A DNA stretch of 64,000 nucleotides, from contig JAYFOQ010000014.1 of NCBI GenBank assembly GCA_034932485.1, forward strand, positions 62,001 to 126,000, read 5' to 3'. The number at the start of each line of letters is the position of its first letter. Position 1 is the stretch's first letter. Shown here piece after piece: positions 18,218 through 26,929 of the stretch. The DNA is from Gordonibacter sp034932485 (lineage in GTDB: Bacteria > Actinomycetota > Coriobacteriia > Coriobacteriales > Eggerthellaceae). The position numbers and the translations under genes are program-made. Below the pieces are notes generated by a model. It had not been told where the DNA came from, did not search any database, and saw nothing but the letters and a program-made list of their open reading frames with translations.

Positions 18218-19093
18218 ATGGTCGATACCGTGCCCGATATGCCTACCTTTGGCATTGCAGATGCTGAAGGTCTCGAGCAAGTGTCCGATGGGCACATCAT
18301 ATTGGAGGGTCTTCCGAATACGCGCGATATCGGAGGCATCAAAGGTGCCGATGGACTTTTTGTAAGACATGCACGGTTATTGCGTTCGGGCGCTCTTGCT
18401 GCTGCAACTGAGCGCGATCTAGAAGTGCTTGCCAATGACTATGATCTACGTTTGGTTATCGATTTGCGTACGGAAGAGGAGCGTCATGAAAAGCCCGATC
18501 CTGAAGACGCGCTTATGGATGTGCGATTTAATCACGCCCCCGTATTAAACACCGAGACCCTAGGTATTACGCGCGGCGGCGGGTTGCGTGATGCTATGAA
18601 GATGTTACGTCAGGTGCAGAGCGATCCGGCAAAAATTATGATGGATATTTATCCGCGTATGTTGTTGGACGAGGCAAGTCAGCGTGGCTTTACCCTCTTC
18701 TTTGACCACGTGTTGGCTGCAGAAGAAGGTTCGGTATTGTGGCACTGCACCATTGGTAAAGACCGTGCAGGGTTGGCTACCATGTTGTTGCTGCACGTGC
18801 TGGGAGCTTCACCTGAAGCAATTATGGAAGACTATAAGGTTACCAACCGCTACATTGCTTCGCGTACCCAGGAGATTATGGATGCATTGGCAGCCTATCA
18901 TTTGGTTGGCAAGCTGGACGACAGCATCCATGTGATCAACTCTGCCGACCCACGTTTTTTAGATGCGGCAATTAACGCGGTTCATCATGAATTCGGTAGT
19001 TTGGATGCTTACGTTGAGAAGGCTTTGGACATTACTAGTGACAAGCGCGCGGAGCTGAGAAGCCGCTATCTCACTGATAATCCGGGTCTTTAA
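18218..19093 (+). CDS. Tyrosine/serine protein phosphatase family protein
   Basis: A 291-residue protein of the bacterial Tyr/Ser phosphatase family (the Y_phosphatase3 group that includes lipid and protein phosphatases). The active-site loop HCTIGKDRAG holds the nucleophile Cys177 and Arg183 in the CX5R arrangement. The N-terminal NTRDIGGIKG and LLRSGAL motifs and the WPD-like LRTEEER region are also typical. No signal peptide is present, so it acts in the cytoplasm. The substrate is unknown, either phosphoprotein or phosphoinositide-like. A good GAAAGGA site precedes the ATG. Confidence 0.88.
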   Translation: MVDTVPDMPTFGIADAEGLEQVSDGHIILEGLPNTRDIGGIKGADGLFVRHARLLRSGALAAATERDLEVLANDYDLRLVIDLRTEEERHEKPDPEDALMDVRFNHAPVLNTETLGITRGGGLRDAMKMLRQVQSDPAKIMMDIYPRMLLDEASQRGFTLFFDHVLAAEEGSVLWHCTIGKDRAGLATMLLLHVLGASPEAIMEDYKVTNRYIASRTQEIMDALAAYHLVGKLDDSIHVINSADPRFLDAAINAVHHEFGSLDAYVEKALDITSDKRAELRSRYLTDNPGL

Positions 19094-19217
19094 AGCATTC
19101 TTTGGAAATTTTTGTTTTCCGTTAGCGGTACCTTTAGGCACCTGGGCGTGTTGATGTGTTGATATAGCCCCTGTTTGAGTGTGTAAAAAATTGTGGAATT
19201 CGTTTATTCACGCTTTT

Positions 19218-19247
19218 TTGTTCTTTCCGCTTCCCATGATCTATAAT
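19218..19247 (+). promoter_or_regulatory. Likely promoter of the LytTR regulator gene
   Basis: TATAAT at 19242-19247 is preceded by TTGTTC at 19218-19223 with 18-bp spacing in an AT-rich stretch. The GTG start lies 50 bases downstream. Confidence 0.45.
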
Positions 19248-19296
19248 AACTAGGAATAAGGCTTGCATTATGGGGTTTGGAAGCGAGGAGGTTCAC

Positions 19297-20010
19297 GTGT
19301 TAAAAGCCATGATCGTCGACGACGAGGCTCCTGCGCGTTCTGAACTAAAGTTTCTCTTAGACGAGTTGGGACAGACCGAGGTTGCCGCCGAAGCAGCGAG
19401 TGTGCGTGAGGCTATTGAGAAGCTGAAGGATTATCCGTGTGATGTCATGTTCTTGGATGTGAACATGCCTGAAGCTACGGGATTGCAATTGGCCGAGGCG
19501 TTGCAGCATCTGAAGTTTCCCCCTTCGGTGGTATTTGTGACAGCCTACAGCGAGTTTGCGCTTGAAGCATTCAAGGTAAGCGCTATCGACTACTTGGTGA
19601 AGCCGGTTGAAACTGAGCGGCTTTCGCAGGCTATTTCGCGCGTTCGCGAGCATGTGTCGCTGCATGTTGCAGCCCAGAAATCTGAACGTATTCCCGTCGA
19701 AAAAGGGGGGAAGAAAATTCTTATCGGCATTGATAAGATTCGCTTTGTTATGGCTCGCGACGATTATGCTTATCTGCAAACCGATACGGATCGCTATTTT
19801 TCTACGGTTAGTTTAGCGCAGCTAGAGAAGCGCCTAGATGGCCACGGATTCTTCCGTGTGCATCGCGGCTATCTTGTGAACCTGTCTATGGTAGAAGAGA
19901 TTGAGTCGGTATCGGGCGGTACGCTCCTCCTTACCCTAAATTGTAGCGACGAAAAAATACCGGTATCTCGCCGTCGCGTCTCTGCTTTGAAAAAAGCACT
20001 AGGCTTGTAG
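19297..20010 (+). CDS. LytTR-type response regulator
   Basis: 237 residues from GTG 19297, chosen because GAGGAGG lies just upstream; an in-frame ATG at 19270 lacks a site. The receiver domain has an acidic pair (VDDE), phospho-Asp54 in FLDVNMP, the Thr of FVTAYS and Lys of YLVKPV. The C-terminal LytTR DNA-binding domain shows FVMARDDYAYLQT, FFRVHRGYLVNLSMVEEI and VPVSRRR-like ending. Such regulators often control cell-wall, surface or virulence genes. No histidine kinase of the LytS type lies nearby, so it is an orphan here. Confidence 0.92.
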   Translation: MLKAMIVDDEAPARSELKFLLDELGQTEVAAEAASVREAIEKLKDYPCDVMFLDVNMPEATGLQLAEALQHLKFPPSVVFVTAYSEFALEAFKVSAIDYLVKPVETERLSQAISRVREHVSLHVAAQKSERIPVEKGGKKILIGIDKIRFVMARDDYAYLQTDTDRYFSTVSLAQLEKRLDGHGFFRVHRGYLVNLSMVEEIESVSGGTLLLTLNCSDEKIPVSRRRVSALKKALGL

Positions 20011-20065
20011 TTCGGAATAGGGCTGGGCCGGAGGTTAGAAAAACCAAATCGGTTCTTATAATATG

Positions 20066-20097
20066 AAAGGCCGACAACCTTAGGGTGGACGGCCTTT
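20066..20097. terminator. Hairpin between convergent LytTR and rubrerythrin genes
   Basis: An eight-bp perfect stem (AAAGGCCG with CGGCCTTT) over a 16-base loop lies between two convergent genes. The T-tract is short, so I call it a probable bidirectional terminator. Confidence 0.6.
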
Positions 20098-20227
20098 GCT
20101 TTAGCGTGTCGGTGTTTAGCTAATCGATCATGCGGAATATACGGTAAGTGAGCGGCAAATTTTTGATAATAGTCTGCGAGGGAATGTCGTCTTGGTGCTG
20201 ACTTACTTGAACCTAAAGCAACGAAGC

Positions 20228-20998
20228 TTAGTATTCGCTAAAGGAGGCTTTGGGAGCTAGGCAGATGGGACAAGCGACAAAATTTTCACCCTTATGAATA
20301 TAACCGCAGATAGGGCACAGGTAATACTTGTCATCGGTGGGAGTGTCGATGGTATTGTAGGCGTCGAGGTAGCGTTCGGCGTGGTAGGCCTCAGCTAATT
20401 TCGCTCGGGTGAACACCTGCACCGCTTCGTTGTTTCCCTCTTGCTGGGCTATCTTGATGAATGCAGGATACATATCTGATGTCTCGTAAATCTCGCCGTT
20501 CGCTCCAGCGATGAGGCTTAAGTCGACGGTATGCGCGGGAACTTGAGGGGGTGTGGGAGCTTGGTAACCGGGTTCTAGCTTCTGTACTAGCTTGGTCTCT
20601 AAGTCGATATGAATTTTTTCGGCAGCCGAGGTGCAGTGAAATAGACGGGCAATGGAGAGGAACCCTTCCTTTTCGGCAGCTTCGGCCCAGGCTGCATATT
20701 TCGTTGTGGCACCCGTTTCGCCAATGATAGCTGCCTTCAGGTTTTCCAATGTGGTGCCAACAGTGGTCTTGATGTCCTCAATAACCTGGAAATTACTTGC
20801 CGTAGCTGCATCGGGCATCGTCTTCGGATCAAGCATGTTGGCGGTGACAGCTTGATCGCTACCTGCGGCAGTCTTACTTTCTGCCTGAGCGGCTGGTTTT
20901 TCCTGTGTCGAACAACCAGCAAGTAAGCCAAGCGTTGAGATGCTTGCAGCACCGACAACGGCATTTCTCATGAATTTGCGCCTTGATAGGTTAGACAT
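20228..20998 (-). CDS. Exported rubrerythrin lipoprotein (Tat signal)
   Basis: 256 residues from ATG 20998, preceded on its strand by AGGAGGG. The N-terminus carries a twin-arginine motif (SRRKFM, R6-R7) and a lipobox ending LAGC with Cys29, so it should be folded in the cytoplasm and then anchored outside. The body is a rubrerythrin: two ExxH diiron motifs (AAEKIH and AEAYH) and a C-terminal rubredoxin-like iron site (CPICGY...CPICLAP). Rubrerythrins reduce hydrogen peroxide using electrons from rubredoxin-like donors, and most are cytoplasmic. Export is unusual and needs a matching electron source outside. It is divergent from the PGI-like gene across an AT-rich promoter region. Confidence 0.9.
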   Translation of the reverse strand: MSNLSRRKFMRNAVVGAASISTLGLLAGCSTQEKPAAQAESKTAAGSDQAVTANMLDPKTMPDAATASNFQVIEDIKTTVGTTLENLKAAIIGETGATTKYAAWAEAAEKEGFLSIARLFHCTSAAEKIHIDLETKLVQKLEPGYQAPTPPQVPAHTVDLSLIAGANGEIYETSDMYPAFIKIAQQEGNNEAVQVFTRAKLAEAYHAERYLDAYNTIDTPTDDKYYLCPICGYIHKGENFVACPICLAPKASFSEY

Positions 20999-21257
20999 GG
21001 GAGCCCTCCTGTTCTGGCAATATGCTTGCGCATGATCGCCTCGTGTGCGAGCGCTAGCCTCGATGATGGCTCGCATGATAATAGTACAATATACTAATAA
21101 ATAATAAAAATCAATAAACAATATTTCTGTAATTGCGTGATTGCGGGGTGCCGTTCAGCGAGAACGCATTCACATCTCCATCACAAGCCCAAACAAGGGC
21201 AAGCTTTCTCATAAAGCGTTTGCTAGAATAGAAGGAATTCCGCTGAAAGAAGGTTAC

Positions 21258-22976
21258 ATGATCTCTGGGGATATGGAAAAGCTGCATCCCTCCGCGAAAA
21301 CACTCGTGAAGGAATGCGTTGCAAGTCGTGTGCGCGCAAAAGATGTAAGCCTATATGATTTTTCCGAAGATGCGCAGGCCTACGCTTGCCGCTACATGGG
21401 GTGGACCGATCTGGGCAGTAACCCGCCTTATTCGCTTAGCGATATTCAAGCTTTTGCAGACTCTATTATAGAGCGAGGCTTGAAAACAGTGGTGCTTATC
21501 GGCCAAGGGGGATCGACGCAAGCGCCTATGACGTTAACGAAGTACAACAAACTTGATTCGTCATTGGTGGCGTTTAGAACGTTGGACTCCGATTCTCCTG
21601 TTCGTGTGCGGGCTATTCTGGCAGAAGCCGATCCGGAGTCTACGCTATTCATTATCTCATCAAAGAGTGGCGGCACCATAGAACCACGCCTCGCCCTGCA
21701 GGCAGTGCGCGATGCTCTTTCCGAGAAAATGCCTCCTGAAAAGCTTGTGAAGCATTTGGTTGCCATTACCGATCCGGGCTCCGATCTTGAGCGTCAAGCT
21801 CAGGAAGAAGGATGGGCGGCCGTGTTCCCTGGTGAGCCCTCGGTAGGCGGGCGCTTCTCGGCACTTACTGTTTTTGGTTTGTTGCCGGCAGCTCTTGTGG
21901 GTATAGACTTAGAAGAACTTATGGCACACGCCGTTGAGGCTGAGCGTCGTTGCAGCGAGGATGCTATCGATAATCCAGCCATTGGTTTGGCAGCGTTTCT
22001 CTATGACAATTACCTAGCAGGACGTAATAAATTTTCCTTTCTTACACCGAAGCGTGGACGCGTGCTGGGTTTATGGATTGAGCAACTTGTTGCTGAGAGC
22101 TTGGGTAAAGATGGCCAAGGTATCTTGCCAAATATTGAAATAGACTCTCTGTTGTTAACAAAAGATCCGGGCGATCGTACCGTTATTATGTACCAAACCA
22201 AGACGGACCTTTGGGATGAACGCCGTAACTTTGAGATGAGTTTGTCTTATATCGACCCCACCATTCCGCGTATAAATTTCAAAATTGATTCCGCAGCGGA
22301 ACTTGCCGAGCATTTTGTGATGTGGGAGTACGCTATTGCCATGTGCGGCTATTTGATGAAGGTGTGCCCGTTTGACCAGCCCGATGTAGCATCAGCCAAA
22401 GCAGTCGTGCTGGATATTTTGCGCGATGGTCAACCCGAACCCGACTTTGTGCAGGATTTCACCGACGAGGTGCAGATGGGTGAAGTGGAGGTGCGCTTGT
22501 CGCCTTGCTTCAAGGACTGTACCGATGTGAGCGGGGCTTTGCGGGCACTATTTGCTTGTATTCAACCAGGCGATTACTTTGCTATTAATGCATTTCTGCC
22601 GTTTACGGGCGAGGGTCGTCGCGAGGCGCTTGAAATTATCCGTCATGCGGTTGCTGAAAGACGCAAAACGGTATCGTGCCTCGAAGTGGGACCGCGCTAT
22701 TTGCATTCTACTGGCCAGCTTCAAAAAGGAGGACCAAACAATGGTGTCTTCCTTATTTTGTCAGCTGACGAATTGAAGGATATACCGCTGACGAACGAAG
22801 CAGCCGAGAGTTTAGGTATGCTTGCTAAAGCTCAAGCATCGGGTGATCTTTTGACATTGGCCGACCGCGGGCGTCGTTGTGTGCATTTGCACCTACCGGA
22901 CAATTCCGGTGCTACGCTGCGCGGTCTATCAAGCTTGATTACTTCTATCTTGGAGAATCTTGAGGTATCGAGCTGA
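21258..22976 (+). CDS. Glucose-6-phosphate isomerase-like protein
   Basis: 572 residues from ATG 21258 (GAAAGAAGG upstream; the frame stays open to 21141 without a good site). A SIS-fold isomerase: LIGQGGSTQAPM, the phosphate loop ISSKSGGTIEPR, PSVGGRFSALTVFGLLPAAL (family GGRYS segment) and QLQKGGPNNG late in the protein. The sequence resembles the isomerase half of bifunctional transaldolase/PGI proteins more than the classical enzyme. It should interconvert glucose 6-phosphate and fructose 6-phosphate in the cytoplasm. hypF starts 30 bases later, so the two may share a transcript, although they have no obvious functional link. Confidence 0.85.
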   Translation: MISGDMEKLHPSAKTLVKECVASRVRAKDVSLYDFSEDAQAYACRYMGWTDLGSNPPYSLSDIQAFADSIIERGLKTVVLIGQGGSTQAPMTLTKYNKLDSSLVAFRTLDSDSPVRVRAILAEADPESTLFIISSKSGGTIEPRLALQAVRDALSEKMPPEKLVKHLVAITDPGSDLERQAQEEGWAAVFPGEPSVGGRFSALTVFGLLPAALVGIDLEELMAHAVEAERRCSEDAIDNPAIGLAAFLYDNYLAGRNKFSFLTPKRGRVLGLWIEQLVAESLGKDGQGILPNIEIDSLLLTKDPGDRTVIMYQTKTDLWDERRNFEMSLSYIDPTIPRINFKIDSAAELAEHFVMWEYAIAMCGYLMKVCPFDQPDVASAKAVVLDILRDGQPEPDFVQDFTDEVQMGEVEVRLSPCFKDCTDVSGALRALFACIQPGDYFAINAFLPFTGEGRREALEIIRHAVAERRKTVSCLEVGPRYLHSTGQLQKGGPNNGVFLILSADELKDIPLTNEAAESLGMLAKAQASGDLLTLADRGRRCVHLHLPDNSGATLRGLSSLITSILENLEVSS

Positions 22977-23005
22977 TTGCTTAAAGAAAGACACGAGGAG
23001 AGTTC

Positions 23006-25447
23006 ATGATCGAAGCGCTCGATATTCACGTAAAAGGTATTGTACAAGGGGTGGGTTTCCGCCCCTTTGTCTATCGTATGGCAAAAAAATATCTCATCAA
23101 TGGTTGGGTTTTGAACGCTACTGATGGCGTATTCGTTCATGCGGAAGGTGAAGGCAAGTTGCTGGATGAGTTCGTGCTTGAGTTATCAGACAACCCACCT
23201 GCTGCTGCGCGCGTGGAGGAAATTACACTGAAAGAAGTTCCTCTGGAGGAGTTTGACTCCTTCGAGATTCGTTTTTCTGATGCTGCTGCGGTAGAGAAAA
23301 CCACTCTTGTTTCGCCTGATCTTGCTACTTGTAACGATTGCGTGGGCGAACTATTCGATCTCCATGATGTGCGCTATCGCTATCCTTTCATTAATTGCAC
23401 GAATTGTGGGCCTCGTTTTACCATCATTGAAAAGCTCCCTTATGATCGTAAAAGTACCTCGATGAAAAATTTTCTCTTGTGCGAGCGTTGTGCGGCTGAG
23501 TATAGCGACCCTCTGGATCGTCGTTTTCACGCGCAGCCCGATGCTTGCTTTGAGTGTGGGCCTCATCTGAGTTGGTGCGAACACGAGGGCGGTTTCATTG
23601 ACGCTCCATTGAGTTCGTTGACGTGGGGAAATGCGCGCGATGAAAGCGATAAAATTCTAGCGCATGCGGTAGAATTACTGTTGGCGGGGAAGATCTTGGC
23701 TGTAAAAGGCTTAGGGGGATTTCACCTGGTATGCGATGCCGATAATCCCGATGCAGTCGCGTTGTTGCGCGCTCGCAAGCGGCGAAAGGGTAAGGCGCTT
23801 GCCGTTATGATGGCTAATGTCGCGGCTGTTCGTGGCGTATGTATGTTGAACCAGGTTGAAGAGGAGGTTCTTTCCTCTGCTCAGCGTCCCATTGTATTGT
23901 TGCGCAAGTTGATGCAGGCATCGTTTGCTCCTGGTCTGGCTGATCGGTTGCCAGAGTTGGGTGTTATGCTGCCCTACACCCCACTGCAACACCTCTTGCT
24001 GCACGATTTTGCAGAAGTCGGGGGCCGTATGCTTGTTATGACCTCAGGCAACCAGCACGCAGAGCCCATAGTTGTTGATGACGAAGATGCCTATACGAAA
24101 CTGTTCAGCATTGCCGATGGCTTTATAGGTAACGATCGTGCTATTCGAGCGCGTTATGACGATTCGGTCGTGCGTGTTATCCGTGCGGGTAAAGCCGGTG
24201 AAGCTGTGCAGTTCCTTCGGCGTGCTCGTGGTTTTGCGCCGCTGCCTCTTTCATTGAATTGGTGGCTGGAAAAAGAAGTGGGGGGTTCGGAAAAGAGCGA
24301 CTCTGCGTTTTCTGTTTTTGCTACTGGTCCAGAACAGAAGAATACGTTCACGTTGACGCGTGATGGAGAGGCGTTCGTGTCTCAGCACATTGGAGATTTG
24401 GAGAACGCTGAAACCTATGATGCATGGCTTGCTGCTAAGCGTCGCTACGAAACGCTGTTTCAGATGCGCCCTACGCAGGTAGCATGTGACTTACATCCTG
24501 AGTATCTCACTTCAAAGTGGGCGCATGAACAAGGACTTCCCGTTGTTGAAGTGCAGCATCACTTTGCGCATATTGCTTCAACTATGGCCGAACATGAGCT
24601 GCTTGGACCAGTATGTGGCATTGCTTTTGATGGTACGGGTTACGGGGTGGATGGCGCTATGTGGGGCGGTGAGGTGTTACTTAGCAACTTGTCTGCGTTT
24701 GAGCGATTTGCTAATTTCGCCTATGTGCCTATGCCTGGTGGTGCGGCAGCGGTGAAGCATCCGCTCCGCATGGCCTATGGCGTTCTGTGGGCATTTGATC
24801 TACTGGAGCATCCGGGTGCTGCCGATGCGCTTGCTGCACTGGGTGAGCAGGCGAGTATTTGTGAGAAAATGATTGATCGTGGACTTAATACCCCTATGAC
24901 CTCTTCGGTTGGTCGCCTGTTCGATGCGGCCAGCGCCCTGCTTGGTATCTGTGCTGAACCTACCTATGAAGGTGAGCCAGCTATTTTGCTGGAGGCGGCC
25001 ATAGGGGGGGCTTACGAACTCGACGATTACGATGGCGCTGTCGAGCGCTATGCGATTGCTGTTGAAAAGAATGCAGCTACAGAAACCAGTACCGCACAAG
25101 ATACGTCTGTCATACTGCTTGATGCGGCGCATGCTTTTTGTGCGTTGCTTGACGATCGTGCTGCCGGAGTGTCTGTCTCGGTTATAGCGCGACGCTTTCA
25201 CGATGCGTTTGTGCAGGCGGTGATAGATAGCGCACTTTTGGTACGCGGTGTGTACGACATAGAGACGGTGGTACTTACGGGTGGCGTCTTTATGAACCGT
25301 TATTTGGTCGAGCATTCTCTTGCAGGGCTTGAGGCTGCCGGTTTCAGGGTGGCCGTCAACCGTGATCTGCCGCCTAACGACGGCTGTATTTCGTTTGGAC
25401 AAGCTGTGGTAGCATGGGTCACGAACAACGAGAGAAAGAAGGCATGA
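23006..25447 (+). CDS. hypF: Hydrogenase maturation carbamoyltransferase HypF
   Basis: An 813-residue cytoplasmic protein that makes the cyanide ligand precursor for [NiFe]-hydrogenase from carbamoyl phosphate, passing it to HypE. Domains in order: an acylphosphatase-like domain (KGIVQGVGFRPFVYRMA), two zinc-finger-like units (CNDC...CTNC and CERC...CFEC), a YrdC-like domain (LAVKGLGGFHLVCDA, KRRKGKALAVM) and a Kae1-like carbamoyltransferase domain (VQHHFAHIAS, GIAFDGTGYG, LTGGVFMNRYL). Length is normal. hypC follows after 3 bases and hypD after that, forming an operon. No hypA, hypB, hypE or hydrogenase structural gene is in the window. Confidence 0.97.
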   Translation: MIEALDIHVKGIVQGVGFRPFVYRMAKKYLINGWVLNATDGVFVHAEGEGKLLDEFVLELSDNPPAAARVEEITLKEVPLEEFDSFEIRFSDAAAVEKTTLVSPDLATCNDCVGELFDLHDVRYRYPFINCTNCGPRFTIIEKLPYDRKSTSMKNFLLCERCAAEYSDPLDRRFHAQPDACFECGPHLSWCEHEGGFIDAPLSSLTWGNARDESDKILAHAVELLLAGKILAVKGLGGFHLVCDADNPDAVALLRARKRRKGKALAVMMANVAAVRGVCMLNQVEEEVLSSAQRPIVLLRKLMQASFAPGLADRLPELGVMLPYTPLQHLLLHDFAEVGGRMLVMTSGNQHAEPIVVDDEDAYTKLFSIADGFIGNDRAIRARYDDSVVRVIRAGKAGEAVQFLRRARGFAPLPLSLNWWLEKEVGGSEKSDSAFSVFATGPEQKNTFTLTRDGEAFVSQHIGDLENAETYDAWLAAKRRYETLFQMRPTQVACDLHPEYLTSKWAHEQGLPVVEVQHHFAHIASTMAEHELLGPVCGIAFDGTGYGVDGAMWGGEVLLSNLSAFERFANFAYVPMPGGAAAVKHPLRMAYGVLWAFDLLEHPGAADALAALGEQASICEKMIDRGLNTPMTSSVGRLFDAASALLGICAEPTYEGEPAILLEAAIGGAYELDDYDGAVERYAIAVEKNAATETSTAQDTSVILLDAAHAFCALLDDRAAGVSVSVIARRFHDAFVQAVIDSALLVRGVYDIETVVLTGGVFMNRYLVEHSLAGLEAAGFRVAVNRDLPPNDGCISFGQAVVAWVTNNERKKA

Positions 25448-25450
25448 GAC

Positions 25451-25684
25451 ATGTGCTTGGCTATACCTGCAAAAGTGATTGAACTAAAAGAGAATCGTCT
25501 TGCCACGGTTGATATTCTTGGAGTAACGCGTGATATCGCTGTCGATCTTACTCCGGACGTAGAGCCTGGTAGCTTTGTGCTGGTTCATGCTGGTTTTGCT
25601 ATTGAGGTGGTTGATGCCGACTATGCTCAGGAGACCATTGATCTTATCAAACAGTTCCCCGAGCTTGTTGGGGAAGAAGTTTAG
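25451..25684 (+). CDS. hypC: Hydrogenase maturation chaperone HypC
   Basis: A 77-residue small chaperone beginning MCLAIPAKV, with the conserved Cys2 that is exposed after removal of the start Met and binds the Fe(CN)2CO unit with HypD. The rest is the usual small beta-barrel (VDILGVTRDIAVDL, GSFVLVHAGFAIEVVD). It lies 3 bases after hypF and 1 base before hypD, so translation of all three is tightly coupled. Confidence 0.97.
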   Translation: MCLAIPAKVIELKENRLATVDILGVTRDIAVDLTPDVEPGSFVLVHAGFAIEVVDADYAQETIDLIKQFPELVGEEV

Positions 25685-25685
25685 T

Positions 25686-26786
25686 ATGACTGAGTGTAAT
25701 AGTTTAGAAGCCGAGCTGGCTGCATTTAAAGACCCCCAGTTGGCACGGGGGCTTATCGATTCCATTGCTAAACTCACTTCCCAAGATGCCACTATTATGG
25801 AAGTGTGTGGCACCCATACGGTAGCCATTGCCCGTAATGGTATTCGTAACCTCATGCCTCAGGGGCTCCACTTGGCTTCTGGGCCGGGATGTCCCGTATG
25901 CGTCACAGCCAATAAAGATATTGATACCGTTATAGCGCTTACGCGTGAGCCGAACGTGACTATTGCTACCTTTGGTGATATGACGCGTGTTCCAGGAAGT
26001 ACGTCAAGCTTGCTTAAAGAACAAGCGGCTGGTCGCTCGGTAAACATTGTGTATTCTCCGCTCGATGCGTTACGCTTGGCTGAAGAACAACCTGACCGAG
26101 AGGTTGTGTTTGTAGGCGTGGGTTTTGAAACGACAACGCCGCTGGTAGCTATGGCAATCAAACGTGCAGAAGCTGCTGGATTAAAGAATTTCAGCGTATA
26201 CGTAGCTCACAAAAATATGCCAGGTGCCCTAGAGGCTATTATCAATGATCCGCAACTGAAGCTGGATGCCTTAATTCTTCCTGGGCACGTAAGCACTATT
26301 ATCGGTGTGGAGCCCTATCAATTTCTGGCTGACCGCTATGGCATCCCTGGTGTAATTACGGGCTTCGAGCCGGTGGATGTGTTGCAGGGTATTGCTATGA
26401 TTATGCGGCAATTGCACGAAGGCCGTTCTCAGATAGAGATCGCCTATGCGCGAGGAGTCATGCCTGAGGGAAACCCTGTAGCGCGTGCTGCTATTGATGA
26501 GGTGTTTGAAACTTGTCCTGCCATCTGGCGTGGTTTGGGTGAGATTCCCGACTCGGGTTATCGTATTCGCGACCAATACGCCACCTTCGATGCAGTACGT
26601 CGCTTCGTACCAAAAGTTGAGCCTACGCAAGATCCGAAAGGTTGTCGCTGCGGTGATATCCTGCGAGGTATTATGGCACCGAATGACTGTCCTCTTTTTC
26701 GCACGGTATGCACTCCCGAAAATCCTGTGGGCCCCTGTATGGTATCCAGCGAAGGTAGCTGCGCTGCATACTACCGGTATTACTAA
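25686..26786 (+). CDS. hypD: Hydrogenase Fe-cofactor assembly protein HypD
   Basis: 366 residues from ATG 25686, directly after the hypC stop. HypD carries the iron that receives cyanide and CO ligands before insertion into the [NiFe]-hydrogenase large subunit. Conserved motifs are visible: EVCGTHT, GPGCPVCVT, GFETTTP, and the C-terminal [4Fe-4S] cysteines in CRCGDILRG, CPLF, CTPENPVGPCMVSSEGSCAAYY. Length is normal. The gene ends the hypFCD operon. The remaining maturation genes and the target hydrogenase must lie elsewhere in the genome. Confidence 0.97.
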   Translation: MTECNSLEAELAAFKDPQLARGLIDSIAKLTSQDATIMEVCGTHTVAIARNGIRNLMPQGLHLASGPGCPVCVTANKDIDTVIALTREPNVTIATFGDMTRVPGSTSSLLKEQAAGRSVNIVYSPLDALRLAEEQPDREVVFVGVGFETTTPLVAMAIKRAEAAGLKNFSVYVAHKNMPGALEAIINDPQLKLDALILPGHVSTIIGVEPYQFLADRYGIPGVITGFEPVDVLQGIAMIMRQLHEGRSQIEIAYARGVMPEGNPVARAAIDEVFETCPAIWRGLGEIPDSGYRIRDQYATFDAVRRFVPKVEPTQDPKGCRCGDILRGIMAPNDCPLFRTVCTPENPVGPCMVSSEGSCAAYYRYY

Positions 26787-26929
26787 ACTAAGTTTGGGGG
26801 TAAGGTTTCAGCGACTAATTCGTTGTTTTTTTGGCTCTATGGAAGCGAATCGGTAACGTCGTTTGAAGCTACTTGAAAAAAGTGATACTTTTATGCTGAC
26901 ATTAAAGAGGCTATGCAACGGGGGCATAC

